Assembly (NCBI RefSeq): GCF_002086795.1
Contig: NZ_MVIM01000013.1
Span: 102,180 to 166,179, forward strand
From: Mycolicibacterium tusciae
Lineage (GTDB): Bacteria > Actinomycetota > Actinomycetes > Mycobacteriales > Mycobacteriaceae
Length of the DNA: 64,000 nt
Direction: 5' to 3'
A model generated the notes under the pieces. The model was not told the origin of the DNA. It ran no database searches and saw only the letters and a program-made list of their open reading frames with translations. Shown here piece after piece: positions 1 to 8,795 of the stretch (the first letter of the stretch is position 1; each line of letters begins with the position of its first letter). A program made the position numbers and the translations under genes.

Positions 1-66
1 TCGTTCCTGCTCGCCCTGCTCGCGGTGACCGCGGCCAACTTCTTCACAGTGCAGGGACCGTCATGA
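1..66 (+). CDS. hycD: C-terminal end of a HycD/NuoH-like membrane subunit (partial)
   Basis: The first 22 codons read through to a TGA at 64-66. They end a hydrophobic protein (SFLLALLAVTAANFFTVQGPS) whose start lies left of the window. The stop overlaps the ATG of the next gene (TCATGA), so the two are translationally coupled. By position just before hycP, hycQ and hycE this should be the HycD/HyfC (NuoH-like) membrane subunit, the counterpart of Rv0084. The fragment itself carries no diagnostic motif, so the family name rests on context. Confidence 0.6.
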   Translation, partial: SFLLALLAVTAANFFTVQGPS

Positions 67-725
67 CCGATGCCGACTTCGTGATTGTCATCGACTTCGC
101 GGCGGGCGGGCTCGTTCTCGCGGCGATCCTCATCGTGTGGCACCGCGGCCTGCGCGCCATCGTGCGTCTGTTGGCATGGCAGGGCGCGGCTCTGGCGGCG
201 ATTCCCATTGTGCGGGGACTGCACGAAGGCAACGCCGAATTGGTGGCAGTCGGCGGCGCGGTGCTGGTGCTGCGCGCCGCGGTGTTGCCGTGGCTGCTGG
301 CCCGGGCGCTGGCCGCCGAACACGAGGCACAACGGGAGGCGACGCCACTGGTGAACACCGCCACCTCGCTGTTGCTCAGCGCAGTGCTGACCGTCGTTGC
401 ATTCGCGATCACCCGCCCCCTGGTGGACCTCGAGTCGGACGCAGTCGTCAACGCGGTCCCCGCAGCGTTCGCGGTGATCCTCATCGCGCTGTTCGTGATG
501 ACGACGCGGCGCCACGCCGTATCGCAGGCGGCGGGATTCCTGATGCTTGACAACGGAATTACGGCCACGGCGTTTCTGCTTACCGCCGGAGTGCCGTTGA
601 TCGTCGAGCTCGGTGCATCGCTGGACGTGTTGTTCGCCGTGCTGATCATCGGCGTCCTGACCGGACGTTTGCGCCGAGCGTTCGGTGGGGCGGACCTCGA
701 TCACCTGCAGGAGCTGCGGGACTGA
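63..725 (+). CDS. hycP: HycP/HyfE-like membrane subunit of the hyc complex
   Basis: A 220-residue protein made almost entirely of membrane segments, about six or seven, for example residues 10-30, 45-65, 70-85, 110-130, 140-158 and 185-200. It sits between the HycD end and the antiporter-like HycQ, overlapping both by a few bases. That order matches M. tuberculosis Rv0084-Rv0087, where Rv0085 is hycP. HyfE-type subunits are small membrane partners in complex I-related hydrogenase complexes. It probably helps form the membrane arm. There is no catalytic motif, so the role is inferred from operon position and topology. Confidence 0.75.
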   Translation: MTDADFVIVIDFAAGGLVLAAILIVWHRGLRAIVRLLAWQGAALAAIPIVRGLHEGNAELVAVGGAVLVLRAAVLPWLLARALAAEHEAQREATPLVNTATSLLLSAVLTVVAFAITRPLVDLESDAVVNAVPAAFAVILIALFVMTTRRHAVSQAAGFLMLDNGITATAFLLTAGVPLIVELGASLDVLFAVLIIGVLTGRLRRAFGGADLDHLQELRD

Positions 726-2194
726 TGACCATCTTCATTCTCGCAGCCATCGTTGTGCCCGCCGCCGCGGCGCTGGTGAACCTCCTTGTCGGATGGCGCC
801 TTTGGACGGCCATACTGTCGGTGGGTTCGGCCGCCACGGTGCTGATGTGCGGCGTCGTGCTCGCTGCACGCGTGGGGCCCGGTCAGCACATGGCACTGGG
901 TGGCCTGCTGCGCGCCGACGCACTGTCGGTGACGATGCTGATCGTCATCGGCGTGGTGGCCACCCTCACCACGTGGGCTGGCATCGGCTACATCGGCACC
1001 GAGCTTGAGCACGGCCACACCAACGCCGGCGGCGCCCGGCTCTACGGGGCGTTGACGCAGGGGTTCATCGCGGCAATGGCGTTAGCGGTGTGCGCCAACA
1101 ACATCGGTGTCATCTGGGTCGCTATCGAAGCCACCACTGTCGTCACCGCATTCCTGGTCGGACACCGTCACACCCGCACCGCACTGGAGGCGACGTGGAA
1201 GTATGTGGTGATCTGTTCGGTCGGCATTGCGCTGGCTTTGCTGGGCACCGTGCTCTTGTACTTTGCCGCCCAGCACGCGGGGGCACCCGATGCGCAGGCA
1301 CTGAATCTCGACGTGCTTGCCGTGTACGCCGCGGACCTCGATCCGGGGGTGACCCGCCTGGCCGGCGGTCTGCTGCTCATCGGTTACGGCGCGAAGGCAG
1401 GCCTCTTCCCTTTTCACACTTGGTTGGCCGACGCGCACAGCCAGGCTCCGGCACCGGTCTCCGCGCTGATGAGCGGGGTGCTGCTGTCGGTGGCGTTCTC
1501 GGTGCTGCTGCGCATCAAGCCGGTCGTCGACGCCGCCACAGGACCGTCGTTCCTGCGCAACGGGCTGGTCGTCCTCGGTCTGGCTACGCTGTTTGTCGCG
1601 GCGATGATGGTGACCGTCACCGGCGACGTCAAGCGCATGCTCGCGTACTCCTCGATGGAGAACATGGGCCTGATCGCGATCGCCGCAGCGGCCGGGACAT
1701 CGCTGGCGATCGCGGCCCTGCTGCTGCATGTGCTGGCGCACGGCGTTGGAAAGACAGTGCTGTTCCTGGCGGGCGGCGAGCTGCAGGTTGCGCACAATTC
1801 CACCGCCATCGGCGACATCACCGGTGTCGTGCGACGCTCCCGGTTGGTCGGTGGCTCGTTCGCGGTCGGGCTGATCGTGCTGCTCGGGCTGCCTCCGTTC
1901 GCGATGTTCGCCAGCGAACTGGCCATCGCCCGGTCGCTCGCCGACGCCGACATGGCATGGGTGCTGGCCGCGGCGATGCTGTTGGTGGCGATCGCATTCA
2001 CGGCGTTGGTGCGAAATTCGGGACGAATGTTGTTCGGCACCGCAGCCGCGGATGCACCCGCGATCGCCGTGCCAGCGTCCGTCGCGGCGGCGCTGCTGGT
2101 GGGCGCGGCCGCCTCGGTGGCGCTCGGCGTCACGGCAGGTCCGCTCACCGGTCTGTTCACTGCCGCGGCGGATCTGCTCGGAGGTCTGCCGTGA
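725..2194 (+). CDS. hycQ: HycQ/HyfF-like proton-antiporter-type subunit
   Basis: A 489-residue polytopic protein of the NuoL/M/N-Mrp antiporter family with about 13-14 membrane helices. Family signatures are visible around residues 210-260: a loop KAGLFPFHTWLADAHSQAPAP, then SALMSGVLLSVAFSVLLR, and further on VKRMLAYSSMENMGLIAIA and a His-containing helix ending LAHGVGKTVLFLAGG. These are the Lys/His-bearing channel segments that pump protons in complex I relatives. The ATG overlaps the hycP stop by one base and the TGA overlaps the hycE GTG by four, so the genes form one tight operon. It corresponds to Rv0086. Confidence 0.85.
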   Translation: MTIFILAAIVVPAAAALVNLLVGWRLWTAILSVGSAATVLMCGVVLAARVGPGQHMALGGLLRADALSVTMLIVIGVVATLTTWAGIGYIGTELEHGHTNAGGARLYGALTQGFIAAMALAVCANNIGVIWVAIEATTVVTAFLVGHRHTRTALEATWKYVVICSVGIALALLGTVLLYFAAQHAGAPDAQALNLDVLAVYAADLDPGVTRLAGGLLLIGYGAKAGLFPFHTWLADAHSQAPAPVSALMSGVLLSVAFSVLLRIKPVVDAATGPSFLRNGLVVLGLATLFVAAMMVTVTGDVKRMLAYSSMENMGLIAIAAAAGTSLAIAALLLHVLAHGVGKTVLFLAGGELQVAHNSTAIGDITGVVRRSRLVGGSFAVGLIVLLGLPPFAMFASELAIARSLADADMAWVLAAAMLLVAIAFTALVRNSGRMLFGTAAADAPAIAVPASVAAALLVGAAASVALGVTAGPLTGLFTAAADLLGGLP

Positions 2195-3666
2195 GCGACT
2201 TTGTCCGGCACCGGATTTCCCGGGATGCGCTGGGGGACAAGGCCGAAGAACTCTTCCAGTCCGGGTTTCGGCTGGCTTTGGTGGCTGCGCACGACGACGG
2301 TGGCGCGCTGCGAGTGGTGTATCTGTTGCTGGCCGCTCGGCCCGATCGCCGGGTCGAAATTGAATGCGTGCTGCCGCCAGGTGATCCGGTGCTGCCGTCG
2401 CTGGCCTACATGTCCTTTCCAGCCGGTCGGTTCGAGCGGGAAATGGCGGATCTCTACGGCATTCGGCCCGCCGGGCATCCGCGGCCTCGTCGGCTGGTCC
2501 GTCATGCGCACTGGCCGGAGGACTGGCATCCCATGCGTCGAGACGCCGGACCTGCACCGAGATTCGAGTCCGCCGGCAGTTTTCCCTTCGTCACTGTGGA
2601 GGGCACCGGCGTGTACGAGATCCCGGTGGGGCCTGTGCACGCAGGATTGATCGAATCGGGACACTTCCGGTTCTCCGTCGTCGGCGAGACCGTACTGCGG
2701 CTCAAGGCACGGCTCTGGTTCGTGCACCGTGGACTGGAGAAGCTGTTCGAGGGCCGGCCCGCCACAACAGGGGTCACCTTGGCCGAACGGGTCAGTGGTG
2801 ACACGTCGGCGGGTCACGCGCTGGCGCACGCGCTGGCGGTCGAGGATGCTCTCGGCCTCACACTGCCCGACGAAGCACACAGGCTACGGGCAGTGGTCCT
2901 CGAACTCGAGCGGCTCTACAATCACGCCGCCGACCTTGGCGCGTTGGCCAACGACGTCGGCTTCGCCCTCGCCAATTCACATGCGCTACGGATCCGGGAA
3001 AGTCTCTTGCGCCTGAACGCCACGGTGACCGGTCACCGGCTGCTGCGCGGAGCGATCCACCCCGGCGGTGTCGAGTTGCGCAGACTGCCCGACCCGGCGA
3101 CCCTGCGCGAGATCGCCGCGGACCTCGCCGAGGTGGCCGACCTTACGTTGCGAAACAGCGTCGTCTACGACCGCTTCGCGGGCACCTCGGTGCTCTCCGG
3201 CGACGACGCGCGCGCACTAGGGTGCCTTGGCTATCCCGCCCGGGCCAGTGGGCTGCGTACCGACGCCAGGGTCGAACACCCGACGACCTCATTGCCCGTG
3301 ATCGAGGTCGGCGCCACCGATGGAGATGTGCTCGCCCGCTACACCGTCCGGCGCGACGAGTTCGCCGCATCCGTCGGGCTGGCGTGCGAGCTCGTCGAAT
3401 CGCACAGCGGGCCGATTGAATACCGGATACAGCGCGATTACCGACCCGAGGCGTCCAGCGGCGTCGGCATCGTGGAGGGTTGGCGCGGCACCATCGTGCA
3501 CCGCGTGGAGGTGGACGCAGGCGGGAACTTCACGCGGGCGAAGATCGTCGACCCGTCCTGGTTCAACTGGCCCGCGTTGCCGGTCGCGATGTCCGACACG
3601 ATCGTTCCGGACTTTCCGCTGACCAATAAGAGCTTCAACCTGTCCTACGCCGGAAACGATTTGTGA
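2191..3666 (+). CDS. hycE: HycE-like NuoCD-type subunit lacking NiFe ligands
   Basis: I place the start at the GTG at 2191, which overlaps the hycQ stop (GTGA). The open frame runs on upstream but only inside hycQ. The protein has 491 residues, with an N-terminal NuoC-like domain (about 1-125, ending FEREMADLYGI) and a C-terminal NuoD/hydrogenase large-subunit domain (RFSVVGETVLRLKARLWFVHRGLEKLFEG). Real NiFe hydrogenases bind the metal through a CxxC after the RGxE motif and a DPCxxC near the C-terminus. Here the first site reads AERVSGDTSAGH and the C-terminus reads NKSFNLSYAGNDL, so all four cysteines are gone. It therefore looks like an electron-transfer or quinone module, not an H2-active enzyme. 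It corresponds to Rv0087. Confidence 0.85.
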   Translation: MSDFVRHRISRDALGDKAEELFQSGFRLALVAAHDDGGALRVVYLLLAARPDRRVEIECVLPPGDPVLPSLAYMSFPAGRFEREMADLYGIRPAGHPRPRRLVRHAHWPEDWHPMRRDAGPAPRFESAGSFPFVTVEGTGVYEIPVGPVHAGLIESGHFRFSVVGETVLRLKARLWFVHRGLEKLFEGRPATTGVTLAERVSGDTSAGHALAHALAVEDALGLTLPDEAHRLRAVVLELERLYNHAADLGALANDVGFALANSHALRIRESLLRLNATVTGHRLLRGAIHPGGVELRRLPDPATLREIAADLAEVADLTLRNSVVYDRFAGTSVLSGDDARALGCLGYPARASGLRTDARVEHPTTSLPVIEVGATDGDVLARYTVRRDEFAASVGLACELVESHSGPIEYRIQRDYRPEASSGVGIVEGWRGTIVHRVEVDAGGNFTRAKIVDPSWFNWPALPVAMSDTIVPDFPLTNKSFNLSYAGNDL

Positions 3667-3707
3667 TCTCGCGATGAGTTGCGGTCGTCGCGCCGGTCAG
3701 TACGGGC

Positions 3708-4280
3708 ATGATCGATTTGACTTCAGCCTGCCGACGCACTGCCCAGGTCTTGGCGAACGTGACCGACGAGCAGCTGAGCGCATCCACCCCGTGCGAGAAG
3801 CTGCCCGTCGATGAACTGGTGGCGCACATCGGTGGCCTCGCTCTGGCGTTCACCGCGGCCGCGCGCAAGGACTTCGGACCGCTGACCGACACACCGCCGA
3901 CCTTCGACGGAGCGCTCGAGGATGACTGGCGCACCGTATATCCGCAGCGGCTCGCGGACTTGGCCGTGGCGTTCGGCGATCCGGCCGCCTGGCAGGGCAT
4001 GAGCCGGGCCGGTGGCGTCGACTTCCCCGGCGAAGTGGCGGGGATGGTCGCTCTGACGGAGGTGGTGGTGCACGGTTGGGATCTGGCCAAGGCCACCGGT
4101 CAGCCGTATGACATCGACGCCGCCACCGCCGACGCGGTCGTGCCGCACGTCGCACAGTTCGCGGCGGAAGAGCCGGTCGAGGGGCTGTTCGACCGTGCAG
4201 TGCCCGTTCCCGACGATGCTCCGGTGCTCGACCGGATCGTCGGGCTGACGGGTCGTGACCCTGCGTGGAGTGGGCCCTGA
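3708..4280 (+). CDS. TIGR03086-type DinB-like metal-binding protein
   Basis: A 190-residue protein of the mycothiol-dependent maleylpyruvate isomerase N-terminal/DinB-like four-helix family (TIGR03086 type). Typical features are an early CEKLPVDELVAHIGG segment and VVVHGWDLAKATGQPY about 60 residues from the end. The His residues of these segments are the likely divalent-metal ligands. The family is expanded in actinobacteria and most members have no assigned reaction. It is separated from hycE by 41 bp and followed 17 bp later by the PHP gene, so it may be cotranscribed with the latter. The specific substrate is unknown. Confidence 0.7.
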   Translation: MIDLTSACRRTAQVLANVTDEQLSASTPCEKLPVDELVAHIGGLALAFTAAARKDFGPLTDTPPTFDGALEDDWRTVYPQRLADLAVAFGDPAAWQGMSRAGGVDFPGEVAGMVALTEVVVHGWDLAKATGQPYDIDAATADAVVPHVAQFAAEEPVEGLFDRAVPVPDDAPVLDRIVGLTGRDPAWSGP

Positions 4281-4297
4281 CCGGGCACACTTAAACC

Positions 4298-5302
4298 ATG
4301 GATCCGGTCATCGCCCTTCGCCAGATTGCCTACTACAAGGACCGGGCGCGGGAAGATCCCCGCCGGGTGATGGCCTACCGGAACGCCGCCGACGTCGTCG
4401 AGGCGTTGACGGACGCCGAGCGTGATCGTCACGGCGCGGCCAACAGCTGGCAGTCGCTGTCGGGAATCGGACCCAAGACCGCGAAGGTCATAGCGCAGGC
4501 CTGGGCCGGCCGCGAACCCGACGTGCTTGTCGAATTACGCTCGAACGCAGCCGATCTCGGGGGCGGTGATATCCGCGCGGCCCTGCGCGGCGATCTGCAT
4601 GTGCACTCGAACTGGTCCGACGGGTCGGCACCGATCGAGGAGATGATGCTGGCGGCAATGGAATTGGGCCACGAGTACTGCGCGCTGACCGACCACTCGC
4701 CGCGGCTGCGCGTGGCCAACGGGCTTTCGCCGGAGCGGCTGCGCGAGCAACTGGACGTGATCGACGAGATCCGTGACATGGTCGCGCCGATGCGCATCCT
4801 CACCGGTATCGAGGTCGACATCCTCGACGACGGCTCGCTCGACCAGGAGGACGAACTGCTCGAGCGCCTCGACGTCGTGGTGGCCAGCGTGCATTCCAAA
4901 CTGTCCATGGATTCGACCGCGATGACCCGTCGCATGCTCAAGGCCGTGGCCAATCCGCATACCGATGTGCTGGGCCACTGCACCGGACGGCTGGTGACCG
5001 GCGGTCGAGGGGTGCGGCCCGAATCGAAGTTCGACGCCGAGAAGGTGTTCACCGCGTGCCGCGACAACGGCACCGCCGTCGAGATCAACTCGCGGCCCGA
5101 ACGCCGGGATCCGCCGACCCGTCTGCTGAACCTCGCGCTCGAGATCGGCTGCGTGTTCTCCATCGACACCGACTCGCACGCGCCGGGTCAGCTCGAGTTT
5201 CTGGGCTACGGTGCGCAGCGTGCGCTGGACGCGGGCGTTCCGGCCGAGCGGATCGTCAATACGTGGTCGGCCGACAAGCTGTTGGACTGGACCAGCTCGT
5301 AG
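4298..5302 (+). CDS. PHP-domain phosphoesterase with N-terminal helix-hairpin-helix
   Basis: A 334-residue protein. The N-terminal third resembles the HhH/8-kDa part of family X DNA polymerases (WQSLSGIGPKTAKVIAQAWAG, residues 48-68). From about residue 100 a PHP hydrolase begins with DLHVHSNWSDGSAP, followed by ALTDHS, GIEVDIL, VVASVHSKL, LGHCTGR and a final IDTDSHAPGQL. These supply the His/Asp/Glu ligands of the usual trinuclear metal site. The layout matches the C-terminal half of bacterial PolX without the polymerase palm, and M. tuberculosis Rv3856c (335 aa) is the positional homologue. A phosphatase or nuclease activity is likely, but the substrate is not known. The downstream dinB gene is convergent. 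Confidence 0.8.
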   Translation: MDPVIALRQIAYYKDRAREDPRRVMAYRNAADVVEALTDAERDRHGAANSWQSLSGIGPKTAKVIAQAWAGREPDVLVELRSNAADLGGGDIRAALRGDLHVHSNWSDGSAPIEEMMLAAMELGHEYCALTDHSPRLRVANGLSPERLREQLDVIDEIRDMVAPMRILTGIEVDILDDGSLDQEDELLERLDVVVASVHSKLSMDSTAMTRRMLKAVANPHTDVLGHCTGRLVTGGRGVRPESKFDAEKVFTACRDNGTAVEINSRPERRDPPTRLLNLALEIGCVFSIDTDSHAPGQLEFLGYGAQRALDAGVPAERIVNTWSADKLLDWTSS

Positions 5303-5341
5303 ACCTTCCTCAGCTGGACGTGGCGAATGGATGATGCGGCC

Positions 5342-6571
5342 TCAGTCCGGCAGGTGTGGCATCTCGAGGCCGGGATCGCGCCCGAGTTGGACGCCGCGCA
5401 TGACGGCGGCGTTGCCATACCGCTTCCGCACCTGGTCGACGGCGTCGTCCAACGCGATGACGTCATGGGCGGGCGCAGGTGGGAACGGCAGCTCCAGTTG
5501 TTGCGCGCCGTCGCGGTCGATGTTGGACACGGCGAAACCGACGAGCGTCAGGCCGCGTTCGGCGATCAGGGGGGCGGCCGACGCGACGAGCATGCGTGCG
5601 GCGTCGAGGATCATGTCGGTCGACGCGGTTGCCCGCGGCATGGTGTGGGACCGGGTCGCGCGGCCGAAGTCGTCGAAACGCAGGCGCAGCACCACAGTTC
5701 GTCCGGTGCGGCCCGCTTTGCGCATGCGGCGGGTGATCCGGTCGACGAGGTTGACGACGACGGCGTCGACCTCCGCGTCCGACATCGTGTTGCCCCGCCT
5801 GCCCAGGGCGCGCTGCGCGCCGACCGAACGTCGTCGCACACCCGTCACCACCCGCCGGCGGTCGATGTTGCGGGACAACGCGAACAGCCGATAACCCATC
5901 GCCCCGCCCAACAAAGACGACAGCGTCGACTCCGACAACTCGGCGACGTCGGCGACGGTCTCGATGCCGTGTGCGTGCAACTTTTCGGCGGTCTTGGCGC
6001 CTACACCCCAGAGCCGTCGCACCGGCAGGGGATGCAGGAAGGCGAGCTCACGGTCCGGCGGAACGAGTAACAAGCCGTCGGGCTTGGCCTCCTGGCTGGC
6101 GACCTTGGCCAGGAACTTGGTGCGGGCGATGCCGACGGTGATCGGCAGCCCCACCCGGTCGCGCACCGCCGTGCGTAGTTGCGCGCCGATCTCCACCGGG
6201 GTGCCGGAGACCCGCAGGAGCCCGGAGACATCGAGGAACGCCTCGTCCACGCTGAGCGGCTCGACGATGGGCGAGGTGTCGTGGAACACCTCGAAAACGG
6301 CGCGGCTGGCTTCGGAGTACGCCGACATCCTCGGCGGCACGACGATCGCGTGCGGGCACAGGCCGCGAGCCTGCCGCCCGCCCATCGCGGTGCGAACCCC
6401 GTAGGCCTTGGCCTCGTAGCTGGCGGCGAGCACGACGCCGCCGCCGACGATCACCGGCCTGCCGCGCAGCGCGGGGTCGTCACGCTGCTCGACCGATGCG
6501 TAGAAGGAGTCGAGATCAGCGTGCAGGATCGTCGCCGACGGCCGAGCCGTCGATCCAGATGACACGAACAC
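5342..6571 (-). CDS. dinB: DNA polymerase IV (Y-family, DinB3-like)
   Basis: A translesion DNA polymerase of 409 residues from a GTG at 6571. A second GTG at 6565 is also possible. The longer frame to 6940 is only the shadow of ethR. Catalytic acidic motifs are present: DLDSFYASVEQRDDP near the N-terminus and SVDEAFLDVSG at about residue 95, plus the steric-gate region YASVE. The thumb HhH reads LWGVGAKTAEKLHAHGIETVADVAEL and a little-finger domain follows. A candidate beta-clamp-binding motif QLELPF lies near residue 365. The position beside ethR/ethA suggests the mycobacterial DinB3 group, an assignment made by synteny from memory. Convergent with the PHP gene. Confidence 0.88.
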   Translation of the reverse strand: MFVSSGSTARPSATILHADLDSFYASVEQRDDPALRGRPVIVGGGVVLAASYEAKAYGVRTAMGGRQARGLCPHAIVVPPRMSAYSEASRAVFEVFHDTSPIVEPLSVDEAFLDVSGLLRVSGTPVEIGAQLRTAVRDRVGLPITVGIARTKFLAKVASQEAKPDGLLLVPPDRELAFLHPLPVRRLWGVGAKTAEKLHAHGIETVADVAELSESTLSSLLGGAMGYRLFALSRNIDRRRVVTGVRRRSVGAQRALGRRGNTMSDAEVDAVVVNLVDRITRRMRKAGRTGRTVVLRLRFDDFGRATRSHTMPRATASTDMILDAARMLVASAAPLIAERGLTLVGFAVSNIDRDGAQQLELPFPPAPAHDVIALDDAVDQVRKRYGNAAVMRGVQLGRDPGLEMPHLPD

Positions 6572-6591
6572 ATGTTCGCATCGCGGTATGA

Positions 6592-7236
6592 CTAGTGGGG
6601 GGTCTTGCCGTAGATACTGGTGATCCAGACGTGCACAACGGTGTCGAGCGCCGAGTCCTCGGCGATCGACGGGCGTTGGCCCGTGTACGAGGCGAACATG
6701 GCCCGCTCGTTCATCAGGTTGAGGGCGGCGGCGAGGTCCTGGGCAGGCACGGTATCCGGCGCCGCGCCGCGGGCGCGTTCGGCGTTGATGACAGCAGCGG
6801 TGCGGTCGACCCACTTCTGCATGAAGGTCGACCAGAGTTCGCGCAATTCTGCGTTGGTCGCGGTGGCCCCGACGCCCGCGAGCACGACGGCCAGGTGAGT
6901 GCGCAGGGGTTCGAAGAAGGCGTAAATACTGTCGTGCCACGCGCGCGCCGGGTCGGTGGAGTAGTCATCGGCCCGACCCTCGAAGGTGGCGTCGGCCTCG
7001 GCGAGAACCTTTTCGAACAGCGTCAGCAGCACCGCGTCCTTGGACGGGAAGTAGAAGTAGAAGGTCGGCCGGGACAGACCCGCTCCCTTGGCGAGGTCAT
7101 CCACCGATATCTCCGCAAGCGGCCGCTGTTCGAGCAGGCGTTCCAGGGTCGTGAGGATCGCCTGTTCCCGATCGTCCCCCGAGGGGCGGGTCGATCGGCG
7201 GGCACGGGAGACAGAGGCCCGGTTGGCGGTGGTCAC
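6592..7236 (-). CDS. ethR: TetR-family repressor EthR
   Basis: A 214-residue TetR regulator that matches M. tuberculosis EthR (Rv3855) closely, e.g. PSGDDRE near the start, the HTH stretch ISVDDLAKGAGLSRPTFYFY, LWSTFMQKW, ALNLMNERAMFASY and the C-terminal WITSIYGK. EthR represses the divergent monooxygenase ethA and binds hydrophobic ligands in its C-terminal pocket. The start is a GTG at 7236 with a TAGACT -10 element 8 nt upstream on the minus strand, which predicts a leaderless message and autoregulation through the shared operator. It ends 21 bp before the dinB start, so read-through to dinB is possible. Confidence 0.95.
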   Translation of the reverse strand: MTTANRASVSRARRSTRPSGDDREQAILTTLERLLEQRPLAEISVDDLAKGAGLSRPTFYFYFPSKDAVLLTLFEKVLAEADATFEGRADDYSTDPARAWHDSIYAFFEPLRTHLAVVLAGVGATATNAELRELWSTFMQKWVDRTAAVINAERARGAAPDTVPAQDLAAALNLMNERAMFASYTGQRPSIAEDSALDTVVHVWITSIYGKTPH

Positions 7237-7244
7237 AGGGCCCG

Positions 7245-7307
7245 AGTCTACACAGTGTCGACTTTCTCAACACACCGTTGACTATCTCGACACACCGTTG
7301 ATACGCT
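7245..7307. promoter_or_regulatory. EthR operator and divergent ethR/ethA promoters
   Basis: The 79-bp ethR-ethA intergenic region holds two copies of CTCRACACACCGTTGA, at 7266-7281 and 7286-7301, exactly 20 bp apart and differing at one base. Each contains a TCRAC-N5-GTTGA inverted repeat, and a related TGTCGAC lies at 7256-7262. Tandem half-sites on successive helical turns fit cooperative EthR binding. The -10 for ethA is TACGCT (7302-7307, 8 nt before ATG). The ethR -10 is AGTCTA on the plus strand (7245-7250). Confidence 0.8.
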
Positions 7308-7315
7308 CCGGTACC

Positions 7316-8791
7316 ATGAGCGAACACCTCGACGTCGTCATCGTGGGAGCCGGGATCTCCGGCATCAGCGCCGCCTGGCACCTGCAGGACCGCTGCCCGA
7401 CCAAGAGCTATGCGATCCTGGAGCGCCGCGACAATCTCGGCGGCACCTGGGACCTGTTCAAATACCCCGGGATCCGCTCGGACTCCGACATGTTCACCCT
7501 CGGCTTCCGGTTCAAGCCGTGGACGTCGGAAAAGGCCATCGCCGACGGGCCGTCGATCATGTCCTATCTGAAGGACACGGTTGCCGAGTGCGGCATCGAC
7601 AAGCACATCCGGTACGGCCACCGCGTCCTCGGCGCGGACTGGTCCGACGCCGACAATCGCTGGACCGTCCGCATCGAAGCGGACGGCGAGGTGCGCGAGA
7701 TCACCGCGTCCTTCCTGTTCGCCGCCAGTGGCTACTACAACTACGACGAGGGATACTGCCCGGAGTTTGCGGGACGCGACGACTTCGAGGGCACGATCAT
7801 CCACCCGCAGCACTGGCCGGAGGACCTGGACTACGTCGGCAAGAAGATCGTCGTGATCGGCAGCGGCGCGACCGCGGTGACTCTCATTCCCGCGCTTGCT
7901 AATTCAGGCGCAGGTCATGTCACGATGCTGCAGCGCTCGCCGACCTATATCGGTGCGCTGCCTGACGTGGATCCGTTCACCGTCCAGACGAACAAGATGC
8001 TGCCGACCAAGGTGGCTTACGTCCTCAATCGGTGGAAGAGCATCCTCTTCCAGTCCGCCCAGTACCGAATCAGCAGGCGATTCCCGAACTTCATGCGCAA
8101 GCAGCTGATGACGATGGCGCAACGGCGACTGCCCGAGGGCTATGACGTCGACAAGCATTTCGGCCCGAGGTACAACCCGTGGGACGAGCGGCTGTGTCTG
8201 GCGCCGAACGGCGACCTGTTCAAGACCATCAAGAAGGGCAAGGCCGACGTCGTCACCGACACGATCGAGCGGTTCACCAAGACCGGCATCAAGCTGACCT
8301 CGGGCGAGGAGCTGGAGGCCGACATCATCGTCACCGCAACGGGTTTGAACCTGCAGCTCTTCGGAGGGGCGGAGATCTCTCGCAACGGCGTACCGATCGA
8401 ACTGAACGAGACCATGGCCTACAAGGGCACGATGTTGACCCACATGCCCAACATGGCGTTCACGATCGGCTACACAAACGCGTCGTGGACGCTGAAGGCA
8501 GACTTGGTGTCCGAGTTCTTCTGCCGGGTGATCAACTACATGGATGCCAAGGGTTTCGACACCGTCGAACCGCAGCATCCGGGAGACAGAGTCGACGAGG
8601 CTCCGCTGATGGACTTCACTCCCGGCTACGTGTTGCGCGCATTGGATTACCTGCCGAAGTCCGGACACATCGCGCCGTGGCGCCTCAAGCAGAACTACCT
8701 GCTGGACCTGCGCTTGATCCGGCGCGGCAAAGTCACCGATGAGGCCCTGCACTTCAGCAAGCACCGGGCGCCGGTGACGGCTTCGGCCTAG
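7316..8791 (+). CDS. ethA: FAD-containing Baeyer-Villiger monooxygenase EthA
   Basis: The start is the ATG at 7316; the open frame runs on upstream through ethR. The protein has 491 residues and follows M. tuberculosis EthA (Rv3854c) throughout: EHLDVVIVGAGISGISAAWH is the FAD Rossmann motif, DFEGTIIHPQHW fits the Baeyer-Villiger fingerprint FxGxxxHxxxW, and VVIGSGATAVTL is the NADPH motif. EthA oxidises ketones and activates thioamide prodrugs such as ethionamide in M. tuberculosis; its native substrate is uncertain. Expression should be controlled by the divergent EthR. The gene is convergent with rraA 4 bp away, and no terminator is obvious between them. Confidence 0.95.
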   Translation: MSEHLDVVIVGAGISGISAAWHLQDRCPTKSYAILERRDNLGGTWDLFKYPGIRSDSDMFTLGFRFKPWTSEKAIADGPSIMSYLKDTVAECGIDKHIRYGHRVLGADWSDADNRWTVRIEADGEVREITASFLFAASGYYNYDEGYCPEFAGRDDFEGTIIHPQHWPEDLDYVGKKIVVIGSGATAVTLIPALANSGAGHVTMLQRSPTYIGALPDVDPFTVQTNKMLPTKVAYVLNRWKSILFQSAQYRISRRFPNFMRKQLMTMAQRRLPEGYDVDKHFGPRYNPWDERLCLAPNGDLFKTIKKGKADVVTDTIERFTKTGIKLTSGEELEADIIVTATGLNLQLFGGAEISRNGVPIELNETMAYKGTMLTHMPNMAFTIGYTNASWTLKADLVSEFFCRVINYMDAKGFDTVEPQHPGDRVDEAPLMDFTPGYVLRALDYLPKSGHIAPWRLKQNYLLDLRLIRRGKVTDEALHFSKHRAPVTASA

Positions 8792-8795
8792 AGTC

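Noticed and set aside
1090..2190. N-terminal extension of hycE to an ATG within hycQ
   Set aside because: Residues encoded before 2191 are out-of-frame hycQ; the GTG overlapping the hycQ stop is the natural start.
1082..2557. A 491-codon minus-strand frame opposite hycQ and hycE
   Set aside because: Antisense to two identified subunits. The translation is Arg/Gln/His-rich and shows no domain.
7088..7315. Longer ethA start inside the ethR gene
   Set aside because: The extra residues are antisense ethR; the ATG at 7316 matches the known EthA N-terminus and the leaderless -10.
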